Part shown: positions 1-7,163 of the stretch, piece by piece
How the letters are laid out: every line of letters begins with the position of its first letter
How positions within the stretch are numbered: the stretch's first letter is position 1
Source of the DNA: LW23 sp041287705
Lineage (GTDB): Bacteria; Verrucomicrobiota; Verrucomicrobiia; Methylacidiphilales; UBA1321
NCBI GenBank assembly: GCA_041287705.1
Contig: JBGGNE010000023.1
Span: forward strand, 1-21,545
Direction: 5' to 3'
Length of the DNA: 21,545 nt
Program-made: the position numbers and the translations under genes
Notes under the pieces: model-generated
Database searches by the model: none
The model's input: only the letters and a program-made list of their open reading frames with translations
What the model was told of the DNA's origin: nothing

Positions 1-556
1 CGAGCAGACCGACGGGCAGGTTGATGTAGAAGATCCAGCGCCAGGAGTACTGATCCGTAATATAGCCGCCAAGGGTCGGCCCAACCACCGGCGCAATGAG
101 GGCCGCGATGCCGAAGAGTGTTTGCGCCGCCCCCTGTTTCTCCACCGGAAATGTATCCAGCAGGATGCCCTGGCTGCACGGCTGAAGGCCGCCGCCCGCC
201 AGCCCCTGAATCACGCGAAAGAAAATGAGCGCGGGCAGACTGGTAGCCATACCGCACAGCACGGACGCCACCGTAAAGAGCGCGATCGATGCCAGGAAGT
301 AGTTGCGCCTGCCCAGCATGGCACCCAGCCAGCCGGTAATGGGCAGAATAATCGCGTTGGCCGCCAGGTAGCTGGTGATTACCCACTCGCTGTCGCTCTC
401 CGCCGCGGACAGACCGCCGGCGATGTAGCGGAGCGCCACGTTGGCGATGGTTGTGTCTAGCACCTCCATAAAGGTGGGCACGACAACCGCTATGGCAATC
501 AGCCAGGGACTAGGCCCCGCCAGGAAGCCGGCTTGTTCGGTACGTTGCGCATTCAT
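1..556 (-). CDS. DHA2-family (EmrB/QacA) drug efflux MFS transporter, N-terminal part
   Basis: Inner-membrane proton-driven exporter of the 14-TM DHA2 family; only the first 185 residues are in the window and the C-terminus lies beyond the left edge. The ATG at 556 begins MNAQRTEQAGFLAGPSPWLI. Family motifs are clear: LDTTIANVAL at the end of TM1, GWLGAMLGRRNYF (motif A) between TM2 and TM3, RVIQGLAGGG (motif B) in TM4, GPTLGGYI (motif C) in TM5, and WRWIFYINLP before TM6. It lies 78 bases downstream of the membrane fusion protein gene on the same strand, the usual EmrA-EmrB order, so the two should form an export pump. An outer-membrane channel gene may follow outside the window. No Shine-Dalgarno sequence is seen before this ATG. 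The family is certain; the substrate cannot be told. Confidence 0.93.
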   Translation of the reverse strand, partial: MNAQRTEQAGFLAGPSPWLIAIAVVVPTFMEVLDTTIANVALRYIAGGLSAAESDSEWVITSYLAANAIILPITGWLGAMLGRRNYFLASIALFTVASVLCGMATSLPALIFFRVIQGLAGGGLQPCSQGILLDTFPVEKQGAAQTLFGIAALIAPVVGPTLGGYITDQYSWRWIFYINLPVGLL

Positions 557-634
557 GTAAAGGAGATCAGTTGAAGTGAGGTAGAAGGAAGGGACAGAGC
601 GAAGGATTGGCGTGGGCGCTTCGGTCTTCCTCGG

Positions 635-2236
635 TTAGTTGGCGGAGGCAACCGGAGCGGCAGGCCCCTCTTTGGCCACGTAGCTCTCCTGCAGGTACTG
701 GCCGGCGTTGGGTCCCTCGGGCTTCGTCCGCAGATCCACCACCGGTTCTATCGAGAGACCGACGAACAGAGGCAGCTTGTCCGGGTTATAGTCCACCAGC
801 TCGATACGGACCGGGAGCCGTTGCACCACCTTCACAAAGTTGCCTGTGGCGTTTTGGGCGGGAAGAAGAGCCAGTGTGGAGCCGGTACCCATGGTAAAGC
901 CGCTGATGCGGCCCTCAAACACGTGCCGGGTTCCATACATGTCGGTGCGAAGCTTCACCTTCTGGCCGATGCGCAGCTCCGCAAGCTGAGTCTCCTTGAA
1001 GTTGGCATCCACCCAGACTTCCCTGAGCGATCGCACCACCATCAGATTCTGGCCGGTCTGGACGTAATTGCCGGGGTTGACGTTGCGGCGAGTTACCACA
1101 CCGTCGATCTCCGACACGATAGTGCAGTAGCGCAGGTCGAGCTTAGCCTGCTCCAGATCGCGCTGCGCCTGCTCCAGTGCCGCCTGCGCCTGGCGGACAG
1201 GGGGAGCGTTTGCGATGATTTCCGTGTAAATCCGGTCGAGGTCACCCTGGGGATCCCGGTGGTAAAATTCGGCGATCGCCTCCTTCGGTGTCAGTTTGAA
1301 CGAAGTGAAGTTGATGCCGAGATCCGCGGCGCTGCGCAGCAGTGTTGAAAGCGCCTCGCGCACCGCGGAGTACGTCTGATCCAGATCCGCGGGCACGTCC
1401 GCAAGGCTTTGTCCCTCCGCAACCTGCGGCGGCAATCCCAGGGCCACACGCACCTGCAGGATGTTTTCCATGGCTTCCGATACGCTTCCGGTAGTGACAT
1501 CGAGCGCTTCCCGTTTGCGATCCAGCTCCTCCTTGCTCACTACTTTGGTGGTGTAGAGAGTAACAGCGCGGTCGTATTCCATCCGCGCCAGATTGAGCGA
1601 CGCTTTGGATTTCTCCCAGGTAGCCACCCGCTGGCGAAGAAGGGAGATCTGCCGGTGCACATCCTCAATCGCGTGATCCAGCGCAAAGCGGTCGCTGCGA
1701 ACCTTGGCCACCATGGCATGCACCGAGGCGTCGGCGGCAACGAGGTCCGATTTGGCCTTATCCACCGCGGCCTTCCGAACCGCCACACGTACCTGATACG
1801 GCTCGGGATCCAGCTCCAGAAGGACGTCGCCTTTCTTCACCCGGTAGTTGTCCTGCACAAAGACGCGTTTCACCTGGCCCGTCACCCTCGGCGCCACAAA
1901 GGTGGCGTAGCTGTTGACGTAAGCGTCATCCGTGGAGACGGAGCCAAAGGACTCGACTATGTACGATCCTGCCCAAGTCAGCACAGCCGCGCCTGCCAAG
2001 ATCATCAGCGGCAATTTTAGATGCCGGAAGGCAGCGGAAGCAGCAGCGGAGACAGATGTGGCCCTCGCCTGGACAGCCGGCATTGACTTTGCGGGTGCTG
2101 CTGCGCCTGATGCTGAGGAATCCGGAGATGTGGTCGCCGTAGCTACTTTCGGTTGCGCTGCTTTTTCCAACGTTTCAGTTTCCGTGGTCATGGCTTGGGT
2201 GGTGTGGAATGTTGAACTGGACTGGTGATTCTCCAC
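635..2236 (-). CDS. HlyD/EmrA-type periplasmic membrane fusion protein
   Basis: Adaptor that links the inner-membrane DHA2 pump to an outer-membrane channel. The 533-residue product has a low-complexity cytoplasmic N-terminus, one TM helix at about 75-95 (LKLPLMILAGAAVLTW), and then the HlyD signature STDDAYVNSYATFVAPRVTG with the first half of the lipoyl domain (VKKGDVLLELDPEPYQ). A long alpha-helical hairpin covers about 140-360, the second lipoyl half is IDGVVTRRNVNPGNYV, and a beta-barrel follows (VWVDANFKETQLAEL). At 533 residues it is longer than E. coli EmrA, and the helical hairpin has extra sequence around DLGINFTSFK. The start chosen is GTG at 2236 because GAGGTG lies just upstream; the in-frame ATG at 2191 lacks such a site but would be needed if transcription starts at the sigma54-like site described here. 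It is the first gene of the efflux pair. Confidence 0.92.
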   Translation of the reverse strand: MENHQSSSTFHTTQAMTTETETLEKAAQPKVATATTSPDSSASGAAAPAKSMPAVQARATSVSAAASAAFRHLKLPLMILAGAAVLTWAGSYIVESFGSVSTDDAYVNSYATFVAPRVTGQVKRVFVQDNYRVKKGDVLLELDPEPYQVRVAVRKAAVDKAKSDLVAADASVHAMVAKVRSDRFALDHAIEDVHRQISLLRQRVATWEKSKASLNLARMEYDRAVTLYTTKVVSKEELDRKREALDVTTGSVSEAMENILQVRVALGLPPQVAEGQSLADVPADLDQTYSAVREALSTLLRSAADLGINFTSFKLTPKEAIAEFYHRDPQGDLDRIYTEIIANAPPVRQAQAALEQAQRDLEQAKLDLRYCTIVSEIDGVVTRRNVNPGNYVQTGQNLMVVRSLREVWVDANFKETQLAELRIGQKVKLRTDMYGTRHVFEGRISGFTMGTGSTLALLPAQNATGNFVKVVQRLPVRIELVDYNPDKLPLFVGLSIEPVVDLRTKPEGPNAGQYLQESYVAKEGPAAPVASAN

Positions 2237-2244
2237 CTATCACC

Positions 2245-2259
2245 TCAGTTTCCATGCCA
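2245..2259 (-). promoter_or_regulatory. Sigma54-like -24/-12 element before the efflux operon
   Basis: Read on the minus strand the element is TGGCATGGAAACTGA. The first half matches the sigma54 -24 consensus (TGGCACG) with one difference. Ten bases after the GG comes GA where sigma54 promoters usually have GC. The same 15-mer with one change occurs upstream of the small secreted protein gene at 7133. If used as sigma54 DNA, transcription would start at about 2233, inside the GTG start codon, which argues either for the downstream ATG at 2191 or for a different role such as an operator. Confidence 0.45.
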
Positions 2260-2295
2260 CATCCGCCGCGTTAGCACATCTGCAACATAATCAGC

Positions 2296-2312
2296 CTCTT
2301 ACGAGGTAAGAG
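2296..2312. promoter_or_regulatory. Perfect inverted repeat upstream of the efflux operon
   Basis: CTCTTAC-GAG-GTAAGAG, with seven-base arms and a three-base centre, lies between the GTACGAAA elements and the predicted promoter of the membrane fusion gene. No T-run follows on either strand, so it is not a terminator. Position and symmetry suggest a dimeric repressor or activator site. No binding protein can be assigned. Confidence 0.35.
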
Positions 2313-2334
2313 CTCCGCAGGCTGCTCGTTCGGC

Positions 2335-2360
2335 ATTTCGTACGTACGAGATTTCGTACC
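2335..2360 (-). promoter_or_regulatory. Tandem GTACGAAA elements (upstream activating site candidate)
   Basis: On the minus strand two copies are seen: GGTACGAAAT starting at 2360 and CGTACGAAAT starting at 2344, sixteen bases apart. The stretch also contains the perfect palindrome TCGTACGTACGA (2338-2349). The first copy begins 101 bases before the TGGCATGG element at 2259. The same pair of elements, with nearly the same distance to the same promoter-like 15-mer, occurs at 7018-7040. This distance is typical for enhancer sites of sigma54 activators, and the response regulators encoded next door are candidate binders. Confidence 0.5.
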
Positions 2361-2379
2361 GAATACTTCATCCTTCCCA

Positions 2380-3108
2380 CTACGCCGTGCTCGAATCCGA
2401 AACGCCGAGCACTTGCGCCATGGTCACGAGCTCCGCAAAGGATGTGGCACTCATCTTCCGCATCACCTGCCCCCGCTGGACTTTTACGGTGATTTCCTGC
2501 GTGCCCAGTTGCGCCGCAACCTGCTTATTGAGCATGCCCCGGACGATCAAGCCCATGACTTCGCGCTCGCGCGGGGACAGAGTGCCGTATCGCGCGCGGA
2601 GGCCCGCTTCCTCAGCCCGGCGGGCCAGAGCCTCCTTGTCGCGGCGGAGCGCGTCGCAGACGGCGATGAGCAAGTCATTATCGCTAAATGGCTTAGTGAG
2701 AAACTCCACAGCACCAGCCTTCATCGCCCGCACGGTCATCGGAATGCTGCCATGGCCTGTGAGGAAGATAATGGGGATGGAGCGGCACGCGGGATCGATC
2801 GAGGAGGAGAACGGAGTCCCTTCTGTACCGGCCCCACGGCCCGCTCCCGCCACCAGCTTCTCCTGAAGATCCAGGCCGGTAATGCCGGGCATCCGCACGT
2901 CCAGAATGAGACAGCCCGGGACGAGAGGCACCGTGCCGTGCCTGAGGAAAGAATCCGCGCCGCTGAAGGCTCGGGACGGGATTCCGGCCGAATTCAGCAG
3001 CGCCTCCAGCGCCTCCCGCATCCCCTCATCGTCGTCGACGATATACACCATGCAAGGGCGCGGCACGTCAGGTCGTCCTCCGTCCGCGCCGTCGTGCGGC
3101 TTACTCAC
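2380..3108 (-). CDS. FixJ/NarL-type response regulator with LuxR HTH
   Basis: Cytoplasmic response regulator of 242 residues, starting at GTG 3108, whose GTGA overlaps the stop codon of the histidine kinase gene; this coupling decides the start over longer upstream options. The receiver runs from about 20 to 155: acidic pair in VYIVDDDEG, phospho-acceptor D70 in CLILDVRMPG, T117 in IIFLTGHG, and K139 in FLTKPF. The C-terminal LuxR-type HTH (about 175-235) has TLSPREREVMGLIVRGMLNK. An extra stretch of about 20 residues rich in Gly, Ser and Thr (about 88-110) sits between the third helix and beta-strand 4, absent from the paralogous receiver in the neighbouring NtrC-type protein. It is the probable partner of the adjacent kinase, as in FixL/FixJ pairs. 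Confidence 0.92.
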   Translation of the reverse strand: MSKPHDGADGGRPDVPRPCMVYIVDDDEGMREALEALLNSAGIPSRAFSGADSFLRHGTVPLVPGCLILDVRMPGITGLDLQEKLVAGAGRGAGTEGTPFSSSIDPACRSIPIIFLTGHGSIPMTVRAMKAGAVEFLTKPFSDNDLLIAVCDALRRDKEALARRAEEAGLRARYGTLSPREREVMGLIVRGMLNKQVAAQLGTQEITVKVQRGQVMRKMSATSFAELVTMAQVLGVSDSSTA

Positions 3109-4961
3109 AGCGCCCCGTTGGGTTGCGGCGCCGCAGTGACAGAATCGACGGTATGGACCGGAGTAACCGGTATGGAAAAGCGAAAAGTGGCACCAACACC
3201 ACCGGGATTGGACTCCGCCCACAGCCGTCCCTCATGCGCCTCCAGAATGGAGCGGCTGATGGAGAGACCCATGCCCATTCCATCGGCTTTTGTGGAGAAG
3301 AACGCGTCGAAAAGGCGCTCCGCTTCCTCGGGCTTAAGGCCGGTGCCCGCGTCCTCCAGTTCCACGACAACCTCGTCGTCCATCCGCCTGGTCCGCAGCG
3401 TAAGAGCACGGGCGCGATCCGATACATCCTTCATGGCGTCGAGCCCGTTGACCATGAGGTTCATCAGCACCTGCTGAATCTGCACTTTGTCGATCTCCAC
3501 CGCAGGCAGCTCATCGGCCAGCTCGGTACGCAGTGTGGCATGGCGGCGCGCGACCTCACCCTTCACCAGTGGCAGGATGTCGTCCACCACATCGTTCATG
3601 CTCATGCGGGTGCGGACCGGCTGGCCTTTGCTGAGCAGCGAGCGGATACGGGTGATTACGCTGGCGGCGCGGGTTCCGTCGCGCACAATACGCTGCACGG
3701 ATACGCGGGCTTCGTCCAGATTGGGCACCGCGGCGCCGAGCCAGCGCAGGCAAGCGTTGGCGTTGGTCACCAGGGCGGCAAGCGGCTGGTTGATCTCGTG
3801 TGCAATGGAGGCGGTGAGTTCGCCCATGGTGGTGACACGTGCCACCCGCGCCAGCTCGCGTTCGGTCTTTTTCAACGCCGACTCCGCCTCGGCGCGTGCC
3901 TCGCGGGCCTGCAGCAGCGTCAGGCCCTGGGCGATGTCGTTGGCGGCAAGCTGCAGCAGGCTCTTTTCCAGCTCGTCAAAGGAGTTGATATCACGGCAGT
4001 AAATCACGATACAGCCGATCACTTTGCCTTCCGCAACAAGCGGGACGGCGCCGACCGCGTTCACGTTGTCCTCGGTCGCCCAGGCGCTTCGCGCCAGCGG
4101 CGTGTCCGTACCAGGGGAGCGGGTTGCGGCGGCGGGTGCGCTCGAGCGAATGGACTCCGCAGCGAGTTGGCAGCCTGTCGCGCCGGGCACCCATTCCTGC
4201 TCGTAATCCCGAACACCCTCCCGGGCGGCGCTTGCCCGAACGGCCACTGCGCCTGAACGGTCGGCATAGCCGATCCACACCAGCCGAAAGCCTCCCGCTT
4301 CAATTAAGGTCTCACACACCTTTTGAAGCAGTTCCGTCTCGCCCGAACTGCGCGTGACAGCGCGGTTGCACATGGTGCGTAGTCGCCACATCCGGTTCAG
4401 GCCCTGCAGCTCGGCCTCCGCCCTGGTGCGCACGGCAATCTCCTCGGTAAGACGCAGGTTGGTGGCCTGCAGATCGGCTGTGCGCTCGCGTACCGTTTCT
4501 TCCAGGCCCTCCCGCACACGCAGCAGTGTTTCCTCGTCACGCCGCTGCCGCTGGGCCAGCCAGCTGATGAACGTGCCCATCACGAGAAAGACACTGAATT
4601 TCGGTATCTCCGGCAGGGTGAAGCCAAGCGTGTACAGCGGCTCTGTAAAGGTGAACTCCAGCGCAAATATGGAGAGCAGCGTGGCCGCGATACCAGGCAT
4701 GAAGCCTCCCAGCCAGCTTGCCAGCACAATGGCGCAGACAAAAAACGGTGTCTGGAATGTGGGCGCGTTGATGCTGTTACGCAGAGCGAAGGTGCAGCCC
4801 CACGCCACGAAAACAATAAGAATAGCCAGCACCAGCCGCAGCCATGCCGGCGCCCGCAGCCGCCATGTGCGGGTAAGACGCGGAGGCTGCTCCCACTCCG
4901 TAGCCCGGACAGGGATGGAGCTGATGCCGGCGAGTTGCTGCTCAGTGGAGGTCAGGTTCAT
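3105..4961 (-). CDS. Membrane-bound hybrid-sensor histidine kinase (DUF4118-like TM, GAF, HisKA, HATPase)
   Basis: Sensor kinase of 618 residues. About 40-138 hold several TM helices resembling the DUF4118/KdpD-type membrane domain (LRLVLAILIVFVAWGC, ATLLSIFALEFTFTEPLY). A coiled coil follows (about 140-190), then a GAF-like domain (about 200-345: LRTMCNRAVTRSSGETELLQ ... GAVPLVAEGKVIGCIVIY). The HisKA phospho-acceptor is H388 in ASIAHEINQPLAAL, followed by the NANACLRWL run common in FixL-like kinases. The ATPase domain has an N box (QVLMNLMVNGLDAM), a G1 box (VELEDAGTGL) and a G2 box (GMGMGLSISRSI). No receiver domain is fused to it. It is 24 bases downstream of the NtrC-type gene and overlaps the FixJ-type gene, so all three are surely co-transcribed. 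The signal is unknown; a GAF and membrane sensor would fit a small molecule or envelope cue linked to efflux. Confidence 0.92.
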   Translation of the reverse strand: MNLTSTEQQLAGISSIPVRATEWEQPPRLTRTWRLRAPAWLRLVLAILIVFVAWGCTFALRNSINAPTFQTPFFVCAIVLASWLGGFMPGIAATLLSIFALEFTFTEPLYTLGFTLPEIPKFSVFLVMGTFISWLAQRQRRDEETLLRVREGLEETVRERTADLQATNLRLTEEIAVRTRAEAELQGLNRMWRLRTMCNRAVTRSSGETELLQKVCETLIEAGGFRLVWIGYADRSGAVAVRASAAREGVRDYEQEWVPGATGCQLAAESIRSSAPAAATRSPGTDTPLARSAWATEDNVNAVGAVPLVAEGKVIGCIVIYCRDINSFDELEKSLLQLAANDIAQGLTLLQAREARAEAESALKKTERELARVARVTTMGELTASIAHEINQPLAALVTNANACLRWLGAAVPNLDEARVSVQRIVRDGTRAASVITRIRSLLSKGQPVRTRMSMNDVVDDILPLVKGEVARRHATLRTELADELPAVEIDKVQIQQVLMNLMVNGLDAMKDVSDRARALTLRTRRMDDEVVVELEDAGTGLKPEEAERLFDAFFSTKADGMGMGLSISRSILEAHEGRLWAESNPGGVGATFRFSIPVTPVHTVDSVTAAPQPNGAL

Positions 4962-4985
4962 GGCGCAGGCGCGGTGCCGTCAATC

Positions 4986-6422
4986 CTACCCGACCTCGGT
5001 GGTTGTAGCTGTGGTGGAATTCCTCTGCAGCCCCATTTTCTTGATGCGCGAGAGAAGTGTGGTGGCCTTGACGCCCAGCAACTCGGCGGCTCCATCGGCG
5101 CCTTTGATCTTCCAGCCGGTTTTCTCTAGCACAATCAGCAGATTATCGCGCTCCCGCCGCAGCAGCTCGGGCTCGGTGAGGAAGGCTGCCTCCTCAGTGG
5201 ACGCGGGCGCGGTTGAGGCGGTTGCTTGTGCTCCGAGTCCGACGGGCATCGGGAGCGCCGGTGAGGTGCGGGTCTCCAGTCCGGTGAAATCAAGAGCGCC
5301 GCCCTGGGCGAGAATCGTCGCCCGTTCAATCACGTTGCGCAGCTCGCGGATGTTGCCGGGCCAGTGATACATCTGCAGGATCGCCAGCCCGGCCGGTGTC
5401 AGCCGCGGGCGCGGGCAGCCGGATTCCCTGGTTACCAAATCAATAAAGTGCGACGCCAGAAGCGGAATATCTTCCACACGCTCCCGCAGCGGCGATATCT
5501 GCACGGGAAAAACGTTGAGCCGATAGTAGAGATCCTCCCGGAACCGCCCGGCGGCCACTTCCGCCTTCAGGTCGCGATTCGTCGCCGCGACAATGCGCAC
5601 GTCAGTCTTTCGGGACTTGTCGTCACCCACGCGCTCGTAGTTCTTCTCCTGCAACACGCGGAGCAGCTTGCTCTGCAGCTCCAGCGGCACTTCCCCCACT
5701 TCATCCAGAAAAAGCGTGCCGCCATTCGCGGCTTCAAAGCGGCCGATCCTGTCCTTGAACGCGCCGGTAAAGGCGCCTTTGACATGGCCGAAAAACTCGC
5801 TCTCGTACAGCTCCCTGGGCACGGAGGCGCAGTTGACGCGGATAAGCGGTGCGGCAGATCGGCGGCTCTGTCTGTGGAGCTCCTTGGCAATCACTTCCTT
5901 GCCAGTGCCGGTCTCTCCCAGGATGAGCACCGTGGAGTCGGTTTGCGCCACCATGCGGACCTGGTGCAGGATGTTGCGGAGCGAGCCGCCCTGGCCCACC
6001 ACCTCGGACTTATCGTCCGGGCTCATGGCTAGCTCGCCGGAGTGCACACCGGCAATCGCCTGCTGGATGGCGTGCAGCAGGTCATCCGCCTCAAATGGTT
6101 TGGTGAGGAACTCCACCGCCCCCGCCTTCATCGCGCGCACCGACATGGGGATGCTGCCGCGCCCGGTGAGGAAGATGATCGGCACGTAGAGGCCGGCTTT
6201 ATTGAGCTCGCGCTGAAGATCCAGCCCACTGAGCCCCGGCAGTTCCACATCCAGTATAACGCACGATAACGGCGCCGCCGACGCCCGTGCCATAAAACGC
6301 TGCGCCGTGCCAAACAACTCGACTGTGTAGCCTTCCGAGCGCAGCAGATTCTCGATTGCTTCGCGCACATCGCTGTCATCATCAACAACGCAGACGGGAG
6401 GTAATGCCGGCTTCATATGCAT
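4986..6422 (-). CDS. NtrC-family sigma54-dependent response regulator
   Basis: Bacterial enhancer-binding protein of 478 residues. The receiver (about 8-125) has D58 in CVILDVELPG, T86 in IIFLTGRG and K108 in FLTKPF. The AAA+ domain (about 138-370) has Walker A GETGTGKE (169-176), the sigma54-contact loop GAFTGA intact at 216-221, Walker B GGTLFLDEVGEV and an R-finger region (YYRLNVFPV, PLRERVEDIP). The Fis-type HTH is at about 430-470 (LEKTGWKIKGADGAAELLGVK). It is therefore competent to activate sigma54 promoters. Its receiver is strikingly similar to that of the FixJ-type gene (GSIPMxVRAMKAGAVEFLTKPF in both), so both probably take phosphate from the same kinase. The start at 6422 or the ATG two codons later are equally possible; neither has a clear ribosome site. 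Confidence 0.94.
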   Translation of the reverse strand: MHMKPALPPVCVVDDDSDVREAIENLLRSEGYTVELFGTAQRFMARASAAPLSCVILDVELPGLSGLDLQRELNKAGLYVPIIFLTGRGSIPMSVRAMKAGAVEFLTKPFEADDLLHAIQQAIAGVHSGELAMSPDDKSEVVGQGGSLRNILHQVRMVAQTDSTVLILGETGTGKEVIAKELHRQSRRSAAPLIRVNCASVPRELYESEFFGHVKGAFTGAFKDRIGRFEAANGGTLFLDEVGEVPLELQSKLLRVLQEKNYERVGDDKSRKTDVRIVAATNRDLKAEVAAGRFREDLYYRLNVFPVQISPLRERVEDIPLLASHFIDLVTRESGCPRPRLTPAGLAILQMYHWPGNIRELRNVIERATILAQGGALDFTGLETRTSPALPMPVGLGAQATASTAPASTEEAAFLTEPELLRRERDNLLIVLEKTGWKIKGADGAAELLGVKATTLLSRIKKMGLQRNSTTATTTEVG

Positions 6423-6488
6423 GGGATAGCACTGATTTATTCTGACCGCAGATCCAAAAAATCAAGATCAATACCACTGCTCGAAGAT

Positions 6489-6920
6489 CTATGTATCAGA
6501 TTCCTTTGCCGGATGCGAGCCTGGATCGCGAGACTTCCTCCGGTGGTCCAGCGCGGTACGTACGCAGGACAGCAGGATTTCGTCGCTAAACGGCTTGCTG
6601 AGGCACTCGATCGCTCCATCCGCCATAACCCGCCTGCGGGTGGCCGCGTCCCCATGGCCGGTGATAAACACCGTGGGGACGTGGCGATTACCGGCGATCA
6701 GTTCGCGCTGAAGCTCCGGCCCGCTCTTCCCTCCCAGGCGGACATCCAGGATAAGGCAGTCCGTATGATCGAGCTCCGGAGAGATCAGGAATGACTCCGC
6801 GCCGGAATGCAGTCCCACCCGAAAGCCCATGGATTTCAAAAGACTTTCCAACGATTCCCGGACGGATTCGTCGTCGTCGACAATAGAAATAAGGGGCACA
6901 ACGTTCATGGGTAATCTCAT
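6489..6920 (-). CDS. Stand-alone receiver-domain response regulator
   Basis: A 143-residue CheY-like protein with no output domain. Key residues are the acidic cluster in ISIVDDDESV, phospho-acceptor D59 in CLILDVRLGG, T87 in VFITGHG and K109 in CLSKPF. The C-terminal tail after the receiver is short, charged and lacks an HTH. It is the first gene of the minus-strand signalling block, 66 bases before the NtrC-type gene. It may act as a phosphate sink, a protein-protein switch or a shuttle between the kinase and its two DNA-binding partners. The ATG at 6908 is an alternative start. Its receiver is more diverged than those of the other two regulators. Confidence 0.88.
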   Translation of the reverse strand: MRLPMNVVPLISIVDDDESVRESLESLLKSMGFRVGLHSGAESFLISPELDHTDCLILDVRLGGKSGPELQRELIAGNRHVPTVFITGHGDAATRRRVMADGAIECLSKPFSDEILLSCVRTALDHRRKSRDPGSHPAKESDT

Positions 6921-6953
6921 CGACCAAACTGCCAGAAATTGCCGGTTTAATCT

Positions 6954-6959
6954 ATTATA
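6954..6959 (-). promoter_or_regulatory. -10 box of the signalling operon
   Basis: On the minus strand TATAAT is a perfect -10 match, about 27 bases from the start codon of the receiver gene once the start point is allowed for. No good -35 box is found 16-18 bases further upstream, which would suit an activated promoter. The GTACGAAA elements at 7018-7040 lie about 60 bases upstream, so they could serve this promoter as well as the divergent one. Confidence 0.4.
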
Positions 6960-7017
6960 CCTTGGTAGAAGCGGACATGACGCAGACCAATTACCGGCGA
7001 CTGGTTGTATGAACTCA

Positions 7018-7040
7018 CGTACGAAAGGCTGGTACGAAAC
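7018..7040 (+). promoter_or_regulatory. Tandem GTACGAAA elements in the divergent control region
   Basis: CGTACGAAAG at 7018 and GGTACGAAAC at 7031, thirteen bases apart; the second is followed by TTCGTCC, giving a partial inverted repeat. The copy at 7031 starts 102 bases before the TGGCACGG element at 7133, matching the 101-base arrangement upstream of the efflux operon. It is a candidate enhancer site for the NtrC-type or FixJ-type regulator encoded next door. A degenerate copy (GTTACGAAG) is seen near 7112. Confidence 0.5.
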
Positions 7041-7059
7041 TTCGTCCGCACCATTTTTC

Positions 7060-7072
7060 GACCGTGACGGTC
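7060..7072. promoter_or_regulatory. Perfect palindrome in the divergent control region
   Basis: GACCGT-G-ACGGTC has six-base arms around one central base. It is not followed by a T-run on the plus strand, so it is not a terminator. It sits between the GTACGAAA pair and the sigma54-like element, in the same relative place as the CTCTTAC inverted repeat upstream of the efflux operon, although the sequences differ. Confidence 0.3.
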
Positions 7073-7132
7073 AAAATATCAGCATCATCGCAAAAGCCTC
7101 ATCTACAGCGCGTTACGAAGCAACGTCATCGC

Positions 7133-7147
7133 TGGCACGGAAACTGA
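7133..7147 (+). promoter_or_regulatory. Sigma54-like -24/-12 element before the small secreted protein
   Basis: TGGCACGGAAACTGA has a perfect TGGCACG -24 half; ten bases after GG there is GA in place of the usual GC, a deviation at the -12 C that is also seen at pspA-type promoters (where it is GT). It is the same 15-mer as at 2259-2245 on the other strand with one base changed. A start about twelve bases downstream (near 7159) would leave a leader of only about five bases before the ATG at 7164, which conflicts with the ribosome site seen there. Confidence 0.45.
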
Positions 7148-7163
7148 TATGAGGATAGATGTT

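Noticed and set aside
2282..2296. An alternative sigma54-like reading on the minus strand, GG-CTGATTATGTT-GC, before the efflux operon
   Set aside because: GG and GC are separated by eleven bases where sigma54 needs ten, and it is not repeated upstream of the small secreted protein. It would, however, give a better leader length.
2413..4256. Long open frames on the plus strand opposite the kinase and response-regulator genes (2413-3477, 3123-4256)
   Set aside because: They are antisense to genes with clear catalytic motifs, show no domain of their own, and are expected in GC-rich DNA.
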